NCBI GenBank assembly: GCA_004194705.1
Contig: SADC01001323.1
Coordinates: 124,001-188,000 of the forward strand
Direction of reading: 5' to 3'
Length of the DNA stretch: 64,000 nucleotides
Origin: Ditylenchus dipsaci
Taxonomy: Eukaryota; Nematoda; Chromadorea; Rhabditida; Anguinidae
The notes below the pieces were generated by a model, which did not search any database, was not told the origin of the DNA, and was given only the letters and a program-made list of their open reading frames with translations. A program made the position numbers and the translations under genes. Position 1 is the first letter of the stretch; the number at the start of each line of letters is the position of its first letter. Positions 22,767 through 35,100 of this stretch are shown in pieces.

Positions 22767-23506
22767 GTACCGGTCAATTTTGTGCCGACAATTTTATGCC
22801 GACAATTTTTCGCTGCGACAATTTCATGCCGACAATTTTGTGCCGTCGATTTTGTGCTGCGACAATTTTTAGCCGACAATTTTTCGCCGCATAACTTAAT
22901 TTTTTGTTCTTTTTCTTGTAAAAAAACTCCTATTATTTTAAATGTTTTTCTATTATCCAACCTAAGTTCTGCTGGATGATCCTTCACCAACAAACCACGT
23001 GGTCGGTCGTCCACTCAGTGCAATTTTATGTCTCTCGAGTTCGAAAGCATGTTTAATGCACTAATACGAGCCTTCTAAAGAAGGTTTGACGTTAGTAAAA
23101 TGCCATTTTGTGGGGTATTTTCTGAGTTTCATAAAATTGTTCAAATGACAGTTTATCAAACTATCTTTAGATGCAATGCAATGATTTTAATTACTCAATT
23201 ACCAGGTGGTTCCCCACCCACCCTGATGCCTAAAAGTCTTATAAAAACTAGTTTATAATTGATATTCAAGAAAAAAAAGGAATGCTGCCCGTAGGATTAG
23301 AACAAAATCTGGAGGCGGAATTTATCGCAAGGATTTTACCACTGTCCCCGTTAAGAGTAGTAATGTAGCAGTTTGGATGGTGAAGAACCATTAAGGGTCA
23401 CATGCTTTGAAAGCTTAAATTATAGCGGAAAAAAATTGTCGGCACAAAATTGTAGCTGCACAAAATTGTCGGCATAAAATTGACGGCACAAAATTGTCAT
23501 GTACCC
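22767..23506. mobile_element. Iteron-armed fold-back element, TTTTGTGCCGACAA family
   Basis: Left array 22773-22890 and right inverted array 23436-23495 of GACAATTTTGTGCC. Perfect 10-bp TSD AGTCATCGCG (22757-22766, 23507-23516). The right end reads inward GGGTACATGACAATTTTGTG. Interior non-coding, with part of the AGTGGTCGTCC family. Confidence 0.9.
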
Positions 23507-23639
23507 AGTCATCGCGAAAATTGAGCTTTTTAAAGGCATTGCACCCATGTTCAAAGGTCTGATGTTGTGATATTCGTGCTCAGCAGGTCTGAAACCTCCT
23601 AGTAAACAATTCTTACAGTCTGCCTTTCTCGTGTTAAAA

Positions 23640-23730
23640 GCAAAACAAAACAGTATGAAAAAAGAACCCACGTGGATTCGAACTTTAGTACGTGGTCGAC
23701 CACCACCTCTAACCACTAGATTGGCGAAGC
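23640..23730 (-). repeat. tRNA-like SINE module
   Basis: On the minus strand TAGTGGTTAGAG (A-box-like) is followed by AAGTTCGAATCCACG (B-box-like). It does not fold into a full tRNA by eye. Confidence 0.45.
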
Positions 23731-23789
23731 AAACATTCATAGAAACTCTTATTAATGGCTGTATATCGATTAGAAAATGGTAATTCGAA

Positions 23790-23910
23790 TTTTTGACAAC
23801 TGGCAAAATGTTCGATTCGCATAAATTTAATTGGCAAAATGTCAAACTGGCAGAATGCCAAACTGGGAAAGAGTCATTCGAAAAATGTCAAACTCGCAAA
23901 ACGAATCATT
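23790..23910. repeat. AACTGGCAAAATGTC motif array
   Basis: Six imperfect units of (A/C)TGGCAAAATGTC. One arm only; no matching inverse found. Confidence 0.45.
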
Positions 23911-24199
23911 TGAATTTGGATGGTTGGCAAAAGCAAGTTTTGAATTTCGTGTTTTTGGAGAAATTACTTCTGACGCATAATTTTTTCGTGTTATCTTTTT
24001 TGCCGTTGTAAAACTATCGAGTTTCTTGATTGGTGATTTTCAGGTAGTGGTACCTATGTAGAGATACTTAGGTAGCGGATAATGAGATCGCCGCTCGCCT
24101 CGAGTTTTTGGATTTGAGTAGGAAAAATTGTAGTGTTGGTAGTGTCAAACCGCATTCTCTACAGGATTTAAGTGTGATAGCACGATTTTTTTTATTAAA

Positions 24200-24430
24200 T
24201 TTCATTTCAGGTCATTCAGGTGGATATACGCCTGACCAGGAGGTATCTACCCCGGGTATTGAAGTGGATGGGCGAAATATTATTTTTTCCTCTTAACAAA
24301 TCCAATTCCATACACAATTCTAAGAAAAAAGGGTTATTTTTATTTTTCAAGAATTTTTTTTCAGGCCATATTAGTGGATATCCACCTCATCAGGTACTTT
24401 CCGGGTATTGCAGCTCACTATATATAAAAC
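24200..24430 (+). other. Two duplicated acceptor-plus-open-frame segments
   Basis: Two tandem segments each start with a strong acceptor (TTTCAG at about 24211 and 24363) and then encode similar residues (GHSGGYTPDQ and GHISGYPPHQ). They could be exon fragments of an unknown gene or a duplicated repeat. No partner exons found. Confidence 0.25.
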
Positions 24431-25059
24431 TAATGCAACAGTTGTGGTATGAACGATATCCGAGTGACAACAGCTCAAAAAATAAGCTCTGCGAGTCAAG
24501 CAGTATACAAAACATTATCGCGAAGATAACTATATGCACTTGCAAGATAACAAACAATTATAGAGGGGGGGGGCTGGGGGGTCGCTATTCAGTAGGGTCA
24601 ATTTTCAAATCACTATTTTGCGAATAGTACACTTTGCAGTAATGAATTTTCAAGTCATTATACAGCCCTTATTAATTATACAGGGTGTCTCATGAATTCC
24701 CGTCTTTTGTTTTCGCGTAATTAATTTATTAGTTTCTAACATATTTACAAAAGGTTTATACCAATCGAAAGCTTGCTTTTTAGGAAAACTTTTAATATAA
24801 AAATTGTTTATTTATATCTTTTCAATGTTGTGCTACAATCTCATCAAAAATAGGTCATTTTTCGAATTTTTTTGAATTTATATTTAGTTTTTTCTTTTTC
24901 ATTTGAATTTTGGGTTTTTTTCACAAAATTTTTATTCTTATTTTCAGTCATCTTGTGCTTAAAATGACCGCTATAATATAGGAAACGCTTTACCAGTAAA
25001 AAAGTTATATATTTATATAAAAGCAAATCGTGTATCATGCTACTTAAGCAGGTTGAGTC

Positions 25060-26543
25060 GAACGAGGGTCAACTGCCGACCATTCCAACTGCCGACCAAT
25101 TAACAAATTCTGTCAAAAGAAGGGTTTTCTTTTTTGAGTGAGAAAAGGCAACTGCTCAAAAGGTACTATACCTTTTTTCGATGCTGCGTAGGCGTTTGTG
25201 TAAAAATGTGAGGTTTTATACATTTTTTTAACTCACGTTGGCATATCCTTTTAGGTCAAAAAGGCAAATATGTCAAATATTTCTTTGGGCATAGGGCAGG
25301 ATTCTCCGATCTTCTTTTTTAATAAGCGGCTTCAAAATTAGCGTTTGATTTTTAGTAAAACATAGTCAAGTTTTCTTTGAAATATTAGAAATTTCGAAGG
25401 CGCTCACTCAAAAAAGGAGATCTGGGAACCCTGGGGCATAGGGGCATTTGAGTTACTCTGTGCTCTTTTTTTATTTCGCGCCTTTGATGCATGTTTTTTC
25501 AATTTTTTTTAACTTAGGCTTGGGCCTCAGGCTCAGGGTAGGCCAGCGTAAGCTAGCCGAGACTAAAAAATATATTACGAACTGCAAGACAAACGAAAAT
25601 TCAAAGAAGGTGAGAATTCGAAAACGCGCACAAAGTAACTAACAAGAAACGACTACGCACCATTTATTTGTAAAATTTTGTAGTCCGAGAAACATGTTTG
25701 AGCGTTTGAGTTCTCTTAAAGAGCACTGGCCTACCCTGCGCCTAAGGTTTCGCCTAAGTTACAAAATTATAAAACTGTGCATTCGTACGCAAACTTTGTT
25801 CGCGTGATATACCACAGTTAGCAAAACTAAGTTAACCTTCTGCCTTCCTGTCTTTTTTATTAACTTTTTATGTATTTTAATGACTTCTAAAAAAGGGTTA
25901 GTGCAGGGACCCCATATTTTTTTTTAAATATGTAGATTTTTCAAAAACAAAGATTTTTCGTTTAAAGGAGCATATTTTTCTAAAAAACTAAGATTTTCGG
26001 TACAAAAAATCAGTAGCTCTCGAATCATTTTAGAATACAATAAAAAAACTAAGATTCGGGGGGCCGAAATAAGTAGATATGGGATCCCTGGGTTAGTGAC
26101 TTTCCAGGGTCAGAATTTCATAAGAAATCTGATACAAATATTTTCACAGAAAAATTACTTCAAAAAAAAGAAGTATACTTCGACAGTTTAATAAAGCAAA
26201 AATGTGTATTTTTAAAGGGTAGGATGGCATGGAGTTGCATTTGGATCATTTTGACACTAAACTTGTAAATAAGATTTGAAAAAAAAGGTTTTAAAAATAT
26301 GGTGTGCACCCAGTGGGATTCAAACCTGTGACCTAGGCGATGAGTATATGAATGTTCCCACAAAGTATCCATACAGCCCTTCAGTTTGGATTAACTTGTT
26401 ACAAAAAACCGATTCTGCACACTGAAAACATCGTCTTTTTTTGTTGGGTCGGCAGTTGGAATGGTCGGCAGTTGGTGGTCGGTAGTTGGGATGGTCGGCA
26501 GTTGGGGTCGGCAGTTAGAATGGTCGGCAGTTGTCCTTTTACC
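25060..26543. mobile_element. Iteron-armed element, GGTCGGCAGTT family
   Basis: Left array CAACTGCCGACCATTCC and right array GGTCGGCAGTTGG (26448-26532). Direct 8-bp repeat GTTGAGTC (25052-25059, 26544-26551). The related pair at 14437/14875 is shorter. It carries a nested hAT-like element at 25904-26090 and another possible one near 25298-25432. Confidence 0.75.
25904..26090. mobile_element. hAT-like MITE CAGGGACCCC
   Basis: Ends CAGGGACCCCATAT and ATATGGGATCCCTG. Perfect 8-bp TSD GGTTAGTG (25896-25903, 26091-26098). AAGATTTT motifs inside. Confidence 0.85.
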
Positions 26544-27039
26544 GTTGAGTCAAGCAAAACGCTGTTATGTAACTTTCTTTTGCTTATTTTTTCACAATTT
26601 TATGTTTTTTTACTGCTAGAATGTTCCTTAGATTCTAGCGGTCATTTTAAGCACAAGATGGCTGAAAATAAGAATGAAAATTTGTGAAAAACCCAAAATT
26701 CAATCAAAAAAGAAAAAAACTGAATATAAATTCAAAAAATTTCCAAAAATGACTTATTTTTGATGAGGTTTGTAGCACAACATTGAAACAACACAAAAAA
26801 TAACTTTTATATCAAAAGTTTTTCTAAAAAGCAAACTTTATATTAGTATAAACCTTTTGTAAATATCTCAAGGAAAAATAAATTAAATAACTAAAAGCAA
26901 AAAACGGAAATTCGTGAGATACCCTGTATATTATTTAGCTCAACTTTCAATCACTTTTTTACCCCCTTTAATCGAATTTTCCGCAGAAAAGGATCTTTAT
27001 GACAAAAAGGCGTTTTCGATTCTCTATCGAATGATATAT

Positions 27040-27335
27040 GGGGTATGATTATATGAGTATCATTTATTGCATCATCTCGAAAAAATGTAATACAAAAAGT
27101 CTGAACAAAAGTGTTGCTCTGATTTGTTTATACTTTTACTTTTTCGTGTTACATTTTTTAGAGGTGATGCAATAAATAATACCTCATAAGAAACTAGAGT
27201 CGCATGGCTACGTTATGGTCTTGAAACTTTTAAAAGAAGTTGAAAATTTTCAATTTAATGACGCAAAATAAAAATTTGCGCCAAAAAAAGTATATTTGCG
27301 CCAAAAAAGTGTTTTTGCGCCAGAAAAAAATATTG
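27040..27335. repeat. Inverted repeat and TTGCGCCAAAAA array
   Basis: 27040-27200 is an inverted repeat with ATTGCATCATCTCGAAAAAA against TTTTTTAGAGGTGATGCAAT. 27265-27330 has three TTTGCGCCAAAAAAGT units. Confidence 0.5.
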
Positions 27336-27599
27336 TCAAAAAATAATCTCCCCGTGGAATAAAAGAGTAAACATGGTAATCGCCCTGTTTTGCCTTGCCA
27401 TGAACTGTTGGTCTGTGCAACCACGGGTCTTTGTAATAAAAAAGCTTAAGATAATACTGACAGTAAAGGACGTAACTAAGTAACTTAAAAACTTAACTAA
27501 AAAAATAAAATTCTTTAACGTACAGAAAATATGTTTTTAGGTGGCGGAAGACCATTTCCGGAAAAAAAATATTTTTTGAAAATTTTGACTTTTTGCCTT

Positions 27600-27935
27600 G
27601 GGGGACCATGGTTAGCCATCCTAAAAGGGTATCCAGATACCTTAAAAAAGTGTTCAAACATAGTTTTGAATACTGGGGCCTACCGCGTAAGTAACTCTGG
27701 TATGCATACATTTTTCATGCATCCAGAGTCACTTTCGAGTGATTTATGTCTCAGGTATGTGTGTGTGCGTATCTCAACCCAAGTAACGAAAACCGCTGCG
27801 CCCCCTCGGGGGCGCAGCGGCTTGAGAGTAATAGATGCGCGCGCTTACTTACCTTAGACATGATTCCGAGCAAGACTCTTGAACAAAAATGCATTTAAAG
27901 GCTCTTTTTGCCCAGCTCCAGTGACTAAAACGGGG
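27600..27935. mobile_element. UUCG-hairpin element, copy A (inverted)
   Basis: Contains CTGCGCCCCCTCGGGGGCGCAG at its centre, bracketed by GATGCG..CTTACCTTAGACA and CATCCAGAGTCACTTTCGAG. It is one of five copies (others near 41118, 44877, 48640 and 51932). Confidence 0.65.
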
Positions 27936-29100
27936 TAGAATACCTTAATACAAGGTGGTTTAGGACGGTTTAGGCAAAAATCATGCTGCTCAATCGCAAA
28001 TAATACAACTTCAACTTTATAAGCAAGTCATCGTCGGATTATTATTTCGCATTGTGAACACCTCTCACTCTAGCTCCGGATGTTTTCTTGTATACTTCAA
28101 AATATTTAAAATCAAGATAGGAAAATGCTTTTTTGTGCTTATAATGTACTAATAATTTTTATTGGTTAACCAAATACTAATTGAACAGTATTGTATTTTG
28201 AGTGACAGTTTAGAAAAACTATTTAACCAGTCGTGTGAAATACATTTCTCCTTAATTTCATTCATATCCGTACAAAATATTATTTGTTATTGCCTGAATT
28301 TTCATTCAAATCTTGCTAGTTTTCATACTAACCCAAATGTAGAATTAACGTAGGACCACCATAAAGTCATGCTAGTGTTTTGCAGTGAAAACAAGCGGAG
28401 ACTAGCAATAGCTTTCTGCTTTGAACTTTTTCAGGATGCTCTTTTCAACCTCAGATATAAGCAAAAAGACTCGTCCAGTGACTTGCTTTTGCTTCTTTGT
28501 AAAATTTATTTTACACGAAGTTTAGGATTTATTATTTTTAAAATGTTTGCTAGATCCTATCGGTCGCTTCGGGATAAAATAACTTTAAGTTGAAATTGAA
28601 ATAGTTGGTCTGGAAGGTATACATCCAACTGGATACAAAAACTGAGTGGATAGACTGACTGGATATAGTGCCGAATTTCGCCTTGGTCCCCTGTTAATCT
28701 TTTTCAACTTTTTTCGAGTTCTCGAATTTTTACGCACTTAGGCTCAGGCTCAGGGTAGATCAGCGCCCGTCAGGATGGACTCAAACGTGTGGTTTAAACA
28801 TACTTTTTGAACTTTCGCATCAAAAATTGTATCCAGTCGGTGTATCCAGTCAGCTTTTGTATCCAGTTTTTTAAAGAAACTTGAAAATCAAGGTACTCGA
28901 TAGTTCTATAACTTTTGAAAAAAGAGAAAATTTAACAAAATTAGGCAAAATGAAAATGGGCGCAAAAAGTATATTGTCATTATAAAGATATTGTCATCAT
29001 GATAGTATATATGACAAAAAAATTATTGTTCTTTAGATTATTTAGCTGACAGACTTGCACTGTCCTACTGTTTTGTTTTTGCACTAACTTTATAAAATTA
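27936..29100. other. Intergenic region before lectin 1
   Basis: No gene seen. 28616-28872 holds an inverted pair of GACTGGATACA/TGTATCCAGTC arrays whose left end reads GGTATACATCCAACTGG. The rest is AT-rich and unassigned. Confidence 0.45.
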
Positions 29101-29106
29101 TTTCAG
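29101..29106 (+). other. Possible trans-splice acceptor of lectin 1
   Basis: TTTCAG lies five bases before the ATG at 29112, the usual spacing for spliced-leader addition in nematodes. Confidence 0.45.
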
Positions 29107-29111
29107 AGTCA

Positions 29112-32100
29112 ATGCACTTTCTCAGTTTAACATGCCTGTTTGGCTTCCTGGCAAATGGTTTATTTTGAGTTTATCTTTTCCGATGGAAACAGTCATGCAT
29201 GATTCTGAAAATTGGTACAAATATGGGAAGGACGAAAACAACAATCTAGTTCTTTTTCAAGGTTGATTCAAATTTCTTATTGTTTGTAACATGATTTAGT
29301 TTAAGGCTTTCCGAATGGAATATACGGATTTCTCAGCAGCAGAAAGAAATTGCTACAAACATAGCTCCCATCTTGCTTCCTTCCACAGTCTCAAGGAGTT
29401 CCAGTTCATTAGCAGTAATTAGTTAATTGTTTACAAATAAGGCGAACCAGTGGGCGCCAGCAGACGCCTCGTCGCATTCAAAAAGTGCAAAAAATTTGAT
29501 CGTTGCGATGAGTGATATAGCTTCTTAGAGTCAACTTTGTGTAATTTATCTCTGTACAGCAGGCATCAAGATCCGTAGTCATTCGAGGACTGACAAATGC
29601 GGATGTGATCATACCGCGTGTGACCTTACCCTATATTTTAGAAAGTTTAAAAAAAGGCTTTCATCTAAAACATTGATCGATTTACTGCTCTAACACAATA
29701 GCTATCTAGAACCGCAAATATCGTATTGCTTCTAAAAAACAAGCATGCTCGCTTATTTCCCAATCACTTTTTATGGTAACCGTTTATAGAGACTACCCAA
29801 TTATTGGAGACCGTTCATTAGAAGAAACACGGTACAGAGGTTGCCCCGAAATTTTCCTGTGAGATTTGTTTTCGCCATAACTTCTTTATTTTTAAGTTAG
29901 TTGTGGACATTTTTGTGTTCAAAAGAGGACATTCTCTGCTGCTTAATAATAATATAACTACTTTTGCATTAGCATATAGCCCTTAATCTCTAGTTTCTGA
30001 TAAGCCATTTACTAGCTTGATACAATTTTGAAAAACGGGAGAAAAATTGAGTTTTTCAAAACTACATCTTTTTAATGAATTGTTCTCCCACTTTTCAAAA
30101 TTTGTATCGACCTAGTTAATAGCTTATCAGAAACTAGAGATTCAGGGCTACATGCTAACGCAAAAAAATAAAAAAATTTGAAAGGAGATTTAATTATTTC
30201 GACGGGAGATTTAATGTTTTTGACGGGTGTTTTCAGGTACAGCCATAATATAAATAATGGTTTATCCTTGAAAATAATAAAAAATCATAAAAGTAGCAAA
30301 TTAAAAAAATGTCCGAAAATTTTGCCAAACGCCAATATTTCATAAGATTAAAGGGGCATGCCCGGTGTTAAGGCACGAACCAGCAGTTTTTTTCCGAATT
30401 TTTTCGAATCATCCCATTTTTCACTCGTTCTGCGTCAAATCTGATATAGATGACCTTATACTGCTTTTAAAAACTAGACAGAAAACTTAAAAAATCTAGA
30501 CCAGAACGAATGTAAAAATTTATCGAGAAAGGAAAGAACTGCTGGTTCGCGCCTTTTCTCCCCATCGGGAACGATCATGCCCTTTAACATAATTATACAG
30601 GAGAGACACATGTTTTCTATGAATATTTTCTATACAGACATACCGTATTTTCTGTAGTAAATCCCCCGGGGGAGTTATTTTTCAACCCTTAAAAAATCGG
30701 AAAAAAATATTTCGATTTTGAGATTTTCGGATGCCCGACCGAAATCTAAAAAGTGGAATCAACTAAGATCGTGGTGATTAAGAAAACGCAAAAAACAGAT
30801 TTACAAAAATTTTTCCTTAGGCTGAGATATGGGGTCGAAATAGGGGGAGTTATTAGAGAGGAGGGAGTTATTAGAGAGGGGGGACTTAATAGAGAAAATA
30901 CGGTAGTCTAAACATTGTAAAAATAAATAATAAGTTTTTTTAGAAGTGCTGGCCGATCAGTTTGGCAAATCATTTGATGGGTCGGTATGGACAGGACTGT
31001 ACCACAAGCACGAAGACTTGGACGGTTTGCCTAACTTCCAGCTCTACTTCACCGATGGCTCTCAGTATGATTTGCCCACCAATGAAAAGATACATGGAGC
31101 TCTTTGGAACAAAATAGACGGCGACGATAAAAATTACGAACCAAACGGCTTCGACCACGGAGGTGGTCCAGAGAATGTGGAGTATTGTGCTGAGTTGGTG
31201 AAGGTCGGAAATGAATACCGCTTGAATGACATGGTCTGCCACAATGCGGCTCCTGTTCATGTCTGCAGGTTCACAGATAGCACTGTGGAATTTGTGGGAG
31301 AACTGCCTTCAGAGGTGATCAATGGCGAAATTTCACCAAATACTCGAAGGTATATTTATAGGTTATTGCAAGTTATAAGATTGTTTTTTCGGATAATTAA
31401 ACCGAAACACCATTTTCAATCAAATGATCACCCGAAAATTGCGTTCTCGCCTAGTGTCCGACACTTTTTTACCTCAATTTTTTGAGTTTTCGCTAAGTGT
31501 TATTCGCTAACCTAGTGCAAAATACCGCAAAAATTTCGATTTTTCAAACATTTTTCAGAAGGAAAATAATTTGAAATAAATTCTCTTTAAATTTTTTCAA
31601 TAAAAATGATTCAAATAATATTTTATTAAAAAATAGAAAGTAGTGATGTTTGCTGGTATAAAAAAATGAAAATCGGTTTAGTAAATACGGAAACCAAAAG
31701 ATTTATAAATTTCAGGAAAGTTAAAATTCACGGATTAGCCGTAAGATTTAATATGATCCTTGATACATATAACACGCCTCCATTTAAACTTTTTTTGTCA
31801 GCGTATGCTAAAATATATAGTTCTTCATTTTTACGCTAAAATATAGATGAGTGCAGCGCCGCTACAAAATCTGAGTCAAATTTTGTAGCGAAGCTGCAAA
31901 TTCTGACTCAGAATTTGTAGCGAAAAAAGTTTAAATGGAAACGTGTTATATTTATGCCACCCCTCTATTAATTTTAAATCTAGACTGAATACGTTAGATT
32001 GTAATAATTTCTGGTCATGTTTACATGACTAGAAAATATGTTGGCTCTGGTCTATAAATTACCGTATTTCCTGTAATAAGGCGGCATGCCAGCTTTTTTT

Positions 32101-35100
32101 TCAACCTATCCTCAGGGTGCCGGCTTATTACAGGGTGCCGGCTTATTACAGGGTGCCGGCTTTTATTTCACCCGACTTTGAAGAAAATTATTTTATTTGA
32201 AAAATTCTATCCTCCACAACAATTCACACAACAAGGGATCCATGACAACAAGTAACATTAAACAATAAAATCCAAGGAATCTTCACTAATATAGCCGTTC
32301 ACTTCGTCTTGTTCTAGGTCCAATTCGACGAATTCGGTCGCTTCTTCCAGGTTTCCTGCTCGCGCGAATTCCAGCATCATTCGTCCTTCAGGTACCGGAC
32401 CGTGCTGCTTGAAGCAATGGATCAGATCGTCTTCGCTTCCATCGTGGCACACTGTAATCCCGCAATCTTAAAGCAGAAGGATTATTTGACAAACATTCGA
32501 ACAAATTGTACCTTTAAATGACTTGGCAATTGAATCCTGCGATATCGACTCCCACGCCACACAGATCCAATCAAGGTAGACGCCCATTGAGGCTGGTCTA
32601 GGATTTCCATTAGCCGTCCATTCCATTTGAGCACCGTTCAGCATCCAGGTGTTGTAGAGTTGCTGCAGTTTGGCTTTAAAGGGTCCGTTCCACACTACGT
32701 CAGGCGCCTAAAACAGGAAGAGAAAAAAACCGAAGCAGACGAAAGAAATGGCAACCTGAATAAACTTGGTACATCCGCCGGGAATCACTGCCGTGTGTAA
32801 ATTAAGAGCTTTCAATTCTTTCTTGGTAGGCTCACTGATGTGGCAACGAAACGAGTCCCAGACTAGCAGACGCTTGCCAAACAGAGAACGACCGAATATA
32901 TGATGTAGGTAATCGCTTGTTAGTTCATCGTCCATCCACACTTTTTCGGCCAGCTGAGTACCAACTTGTTTTTGAACTTCTCGACGATTCGTGGGTCTGG
33001 TCGCTTCCGAGGCAGGAGTACAAACGGCCGTGACTTCTTTCCATCCGATCGAGCAGTCAGCATAACTGTTACACGCATATTGTCATGGCCTGTGGTATAA
33101 ACGGATAAAAAACCAGAGAGCTAACCTTGAAATTCCCTTCGTCTTCTTCTGCATTGAACATACGCTCACCTTGCTGCTGAATGATCCTCGTTGAGACTCG
33201 GAGCTTGTTAGCGCGCCTTTCCCGGACCCAAATTGCTAGCTCATTATCGAGTTCTTTGAATGTCAGCGGGCGTCCTCCTCCCGGAAGCTTCTTTTTTGCC
33301 TTGCCAGCCGGTGACGAATCCCTCAAATAAATTGTTTCAACCGAAACTAACAGGAATTATAATGAATGAATGAAAGTACTGACTGTAGTAAGCGTAGCTG
33401 GTTCTCTTGTTTTTCCAGTTCTGTATGCAACCTCGGCTGACGCTGAACTTCTTGCTCGCGGAACTGACAGAGACTTTCTTGGCATGATCGATTGCTTCTA
33501 ATTTGAATGCCACCGTGTAAGACTTCAATTTCCTAGCTTTTTTGCTTGCGGCTCTAGCTCCTCTTCGCTCTCAGATGCGTAGTTAGCTCGAAGTTGATCC
33601 ATCACGAGAACTGAAGAAAAATAAGTAACTGACGTATGCAGGTTAACAGCAGGCACTGGAATGATAAAACGGTCTTAAGGTGCCGCCTTATTAGAGGGTG
33701 CCGCCTTATTTTTCGTTCAACTCTCAGGGTGCCGGCTTATTAGAGGGTGCCGGCTTATTAGAGGGTGCCGCCTTATTACAGGAAATACGGTAATTACGCA
33801 TCATTTTGGCTGGTTTCAAACTTTTTGCAAACTTACTAAAATAAAGAGTAAAAATAGGTTATGGACCCAGTGGGAATCGAACCTGAGATTTCAAAATATT
33901 CGCATCTCTATGTGTACCCCCAATAGGGTACCAAAAAGTAGGGTAATTACCACGCCCAAAATGAAATTTCACAAAAAAACCAATGGGAGGACCAAAGCAA
34001 AATTTTTTTTCTCATATATTTTGTACAAATATTTGGATGGATTTATATGTTACAGTCCACTCTCTACATAACATAACTCAAGGGACCGGCGAAAATGTTA
34101 TGTTATATAGAGGTTATGTTATATAGAGTCTTATGTTAAGTAGAATTCTTTATTCTAAAAACACTTCTAAAATTATGTTATATAGAGTTTTTTTAAACAA
34201 AATAGCTTGATTGTCCACCAATAACATTCAATATTCAAACCAACGATCAGTGGTTGACAGTAAGATAATGGGCTCTACCCCATTTGCGCCAAAATTGTTT
34301 GCGCAAAAAATCGTTATAACAACGGTTACAAAACGGTTACATCAATTAGCTTGATACATATGGTTTTTCTAGGTGATTTCATGGATATTCTTATTTACAA
34401 GTTGATACTTCAATTGATGCCAGTGAAAAGGACTACATTTTGAGCATAAGGTTGTGAATGACCGTATTTGCAAAATTTATTAAAAACCCTAAAAGTTCTC
34501 GAAAAAGTCCAGGATTCCAAAAATTTAGGGGATTTTAGTAAATTTAATAAATATGGTCATTTACAACCTTATGCCCATGTGTAGCCCTTCTCTCTGGCAT
34601 CAATTTGAAAGTAAACTTGTGAATGAGAACATCCATGATATTACTTAGAAAAGCCAACTAATTAATAAAAAATGTAAAGGTTTTGGCTATAACGAGTTTT
34701 GGCGCAAGTAATTTGGGCGCAAACAGGGTAGAGCCAAATAATCCAAGAGGTTTTTGCTCCTATTTTCTTCAAGCATTCTCGGGCCAGAAGTTTCTCGAGT
34801 ACGTCGGATAAGATGGAGGACGGCTGGATCTCTGGTGTTCTCATCCACGTATCACTGTAAGATCTTGAATGCTGCGGTTGCTTCTCCACTGGTAACGGGT
34901 AGCACTGGCTCTTCTTTGACCTCCACCCCTTCAGTGTCAATGAAACGAAAATAAATAAATTCGAAATAATCAAGCATTACCTGCTCGCTTCTGGATCTTC
35001 CGCATCCGCTTTCGAGACAACCGCCACGATTTCTGCCAGAGTGAGGGCTCCACCGATCGATTAATTCGACATTTTAGGAGATTATGTTATATAGATAGGC

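Larger units (their letters stand above)
24681..26926. mobile_element. CAGGGTGTCTCATGAATTCC inverted-repeat element
   Basis: TIRs of about 300 bp, outermost CAGGGTGTCTCATGAATTCC and CGTGAGATACCCTG, with TA on both sides. It is interrupted near its axis by the element at 25060-26543. Confidence 0.75.
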
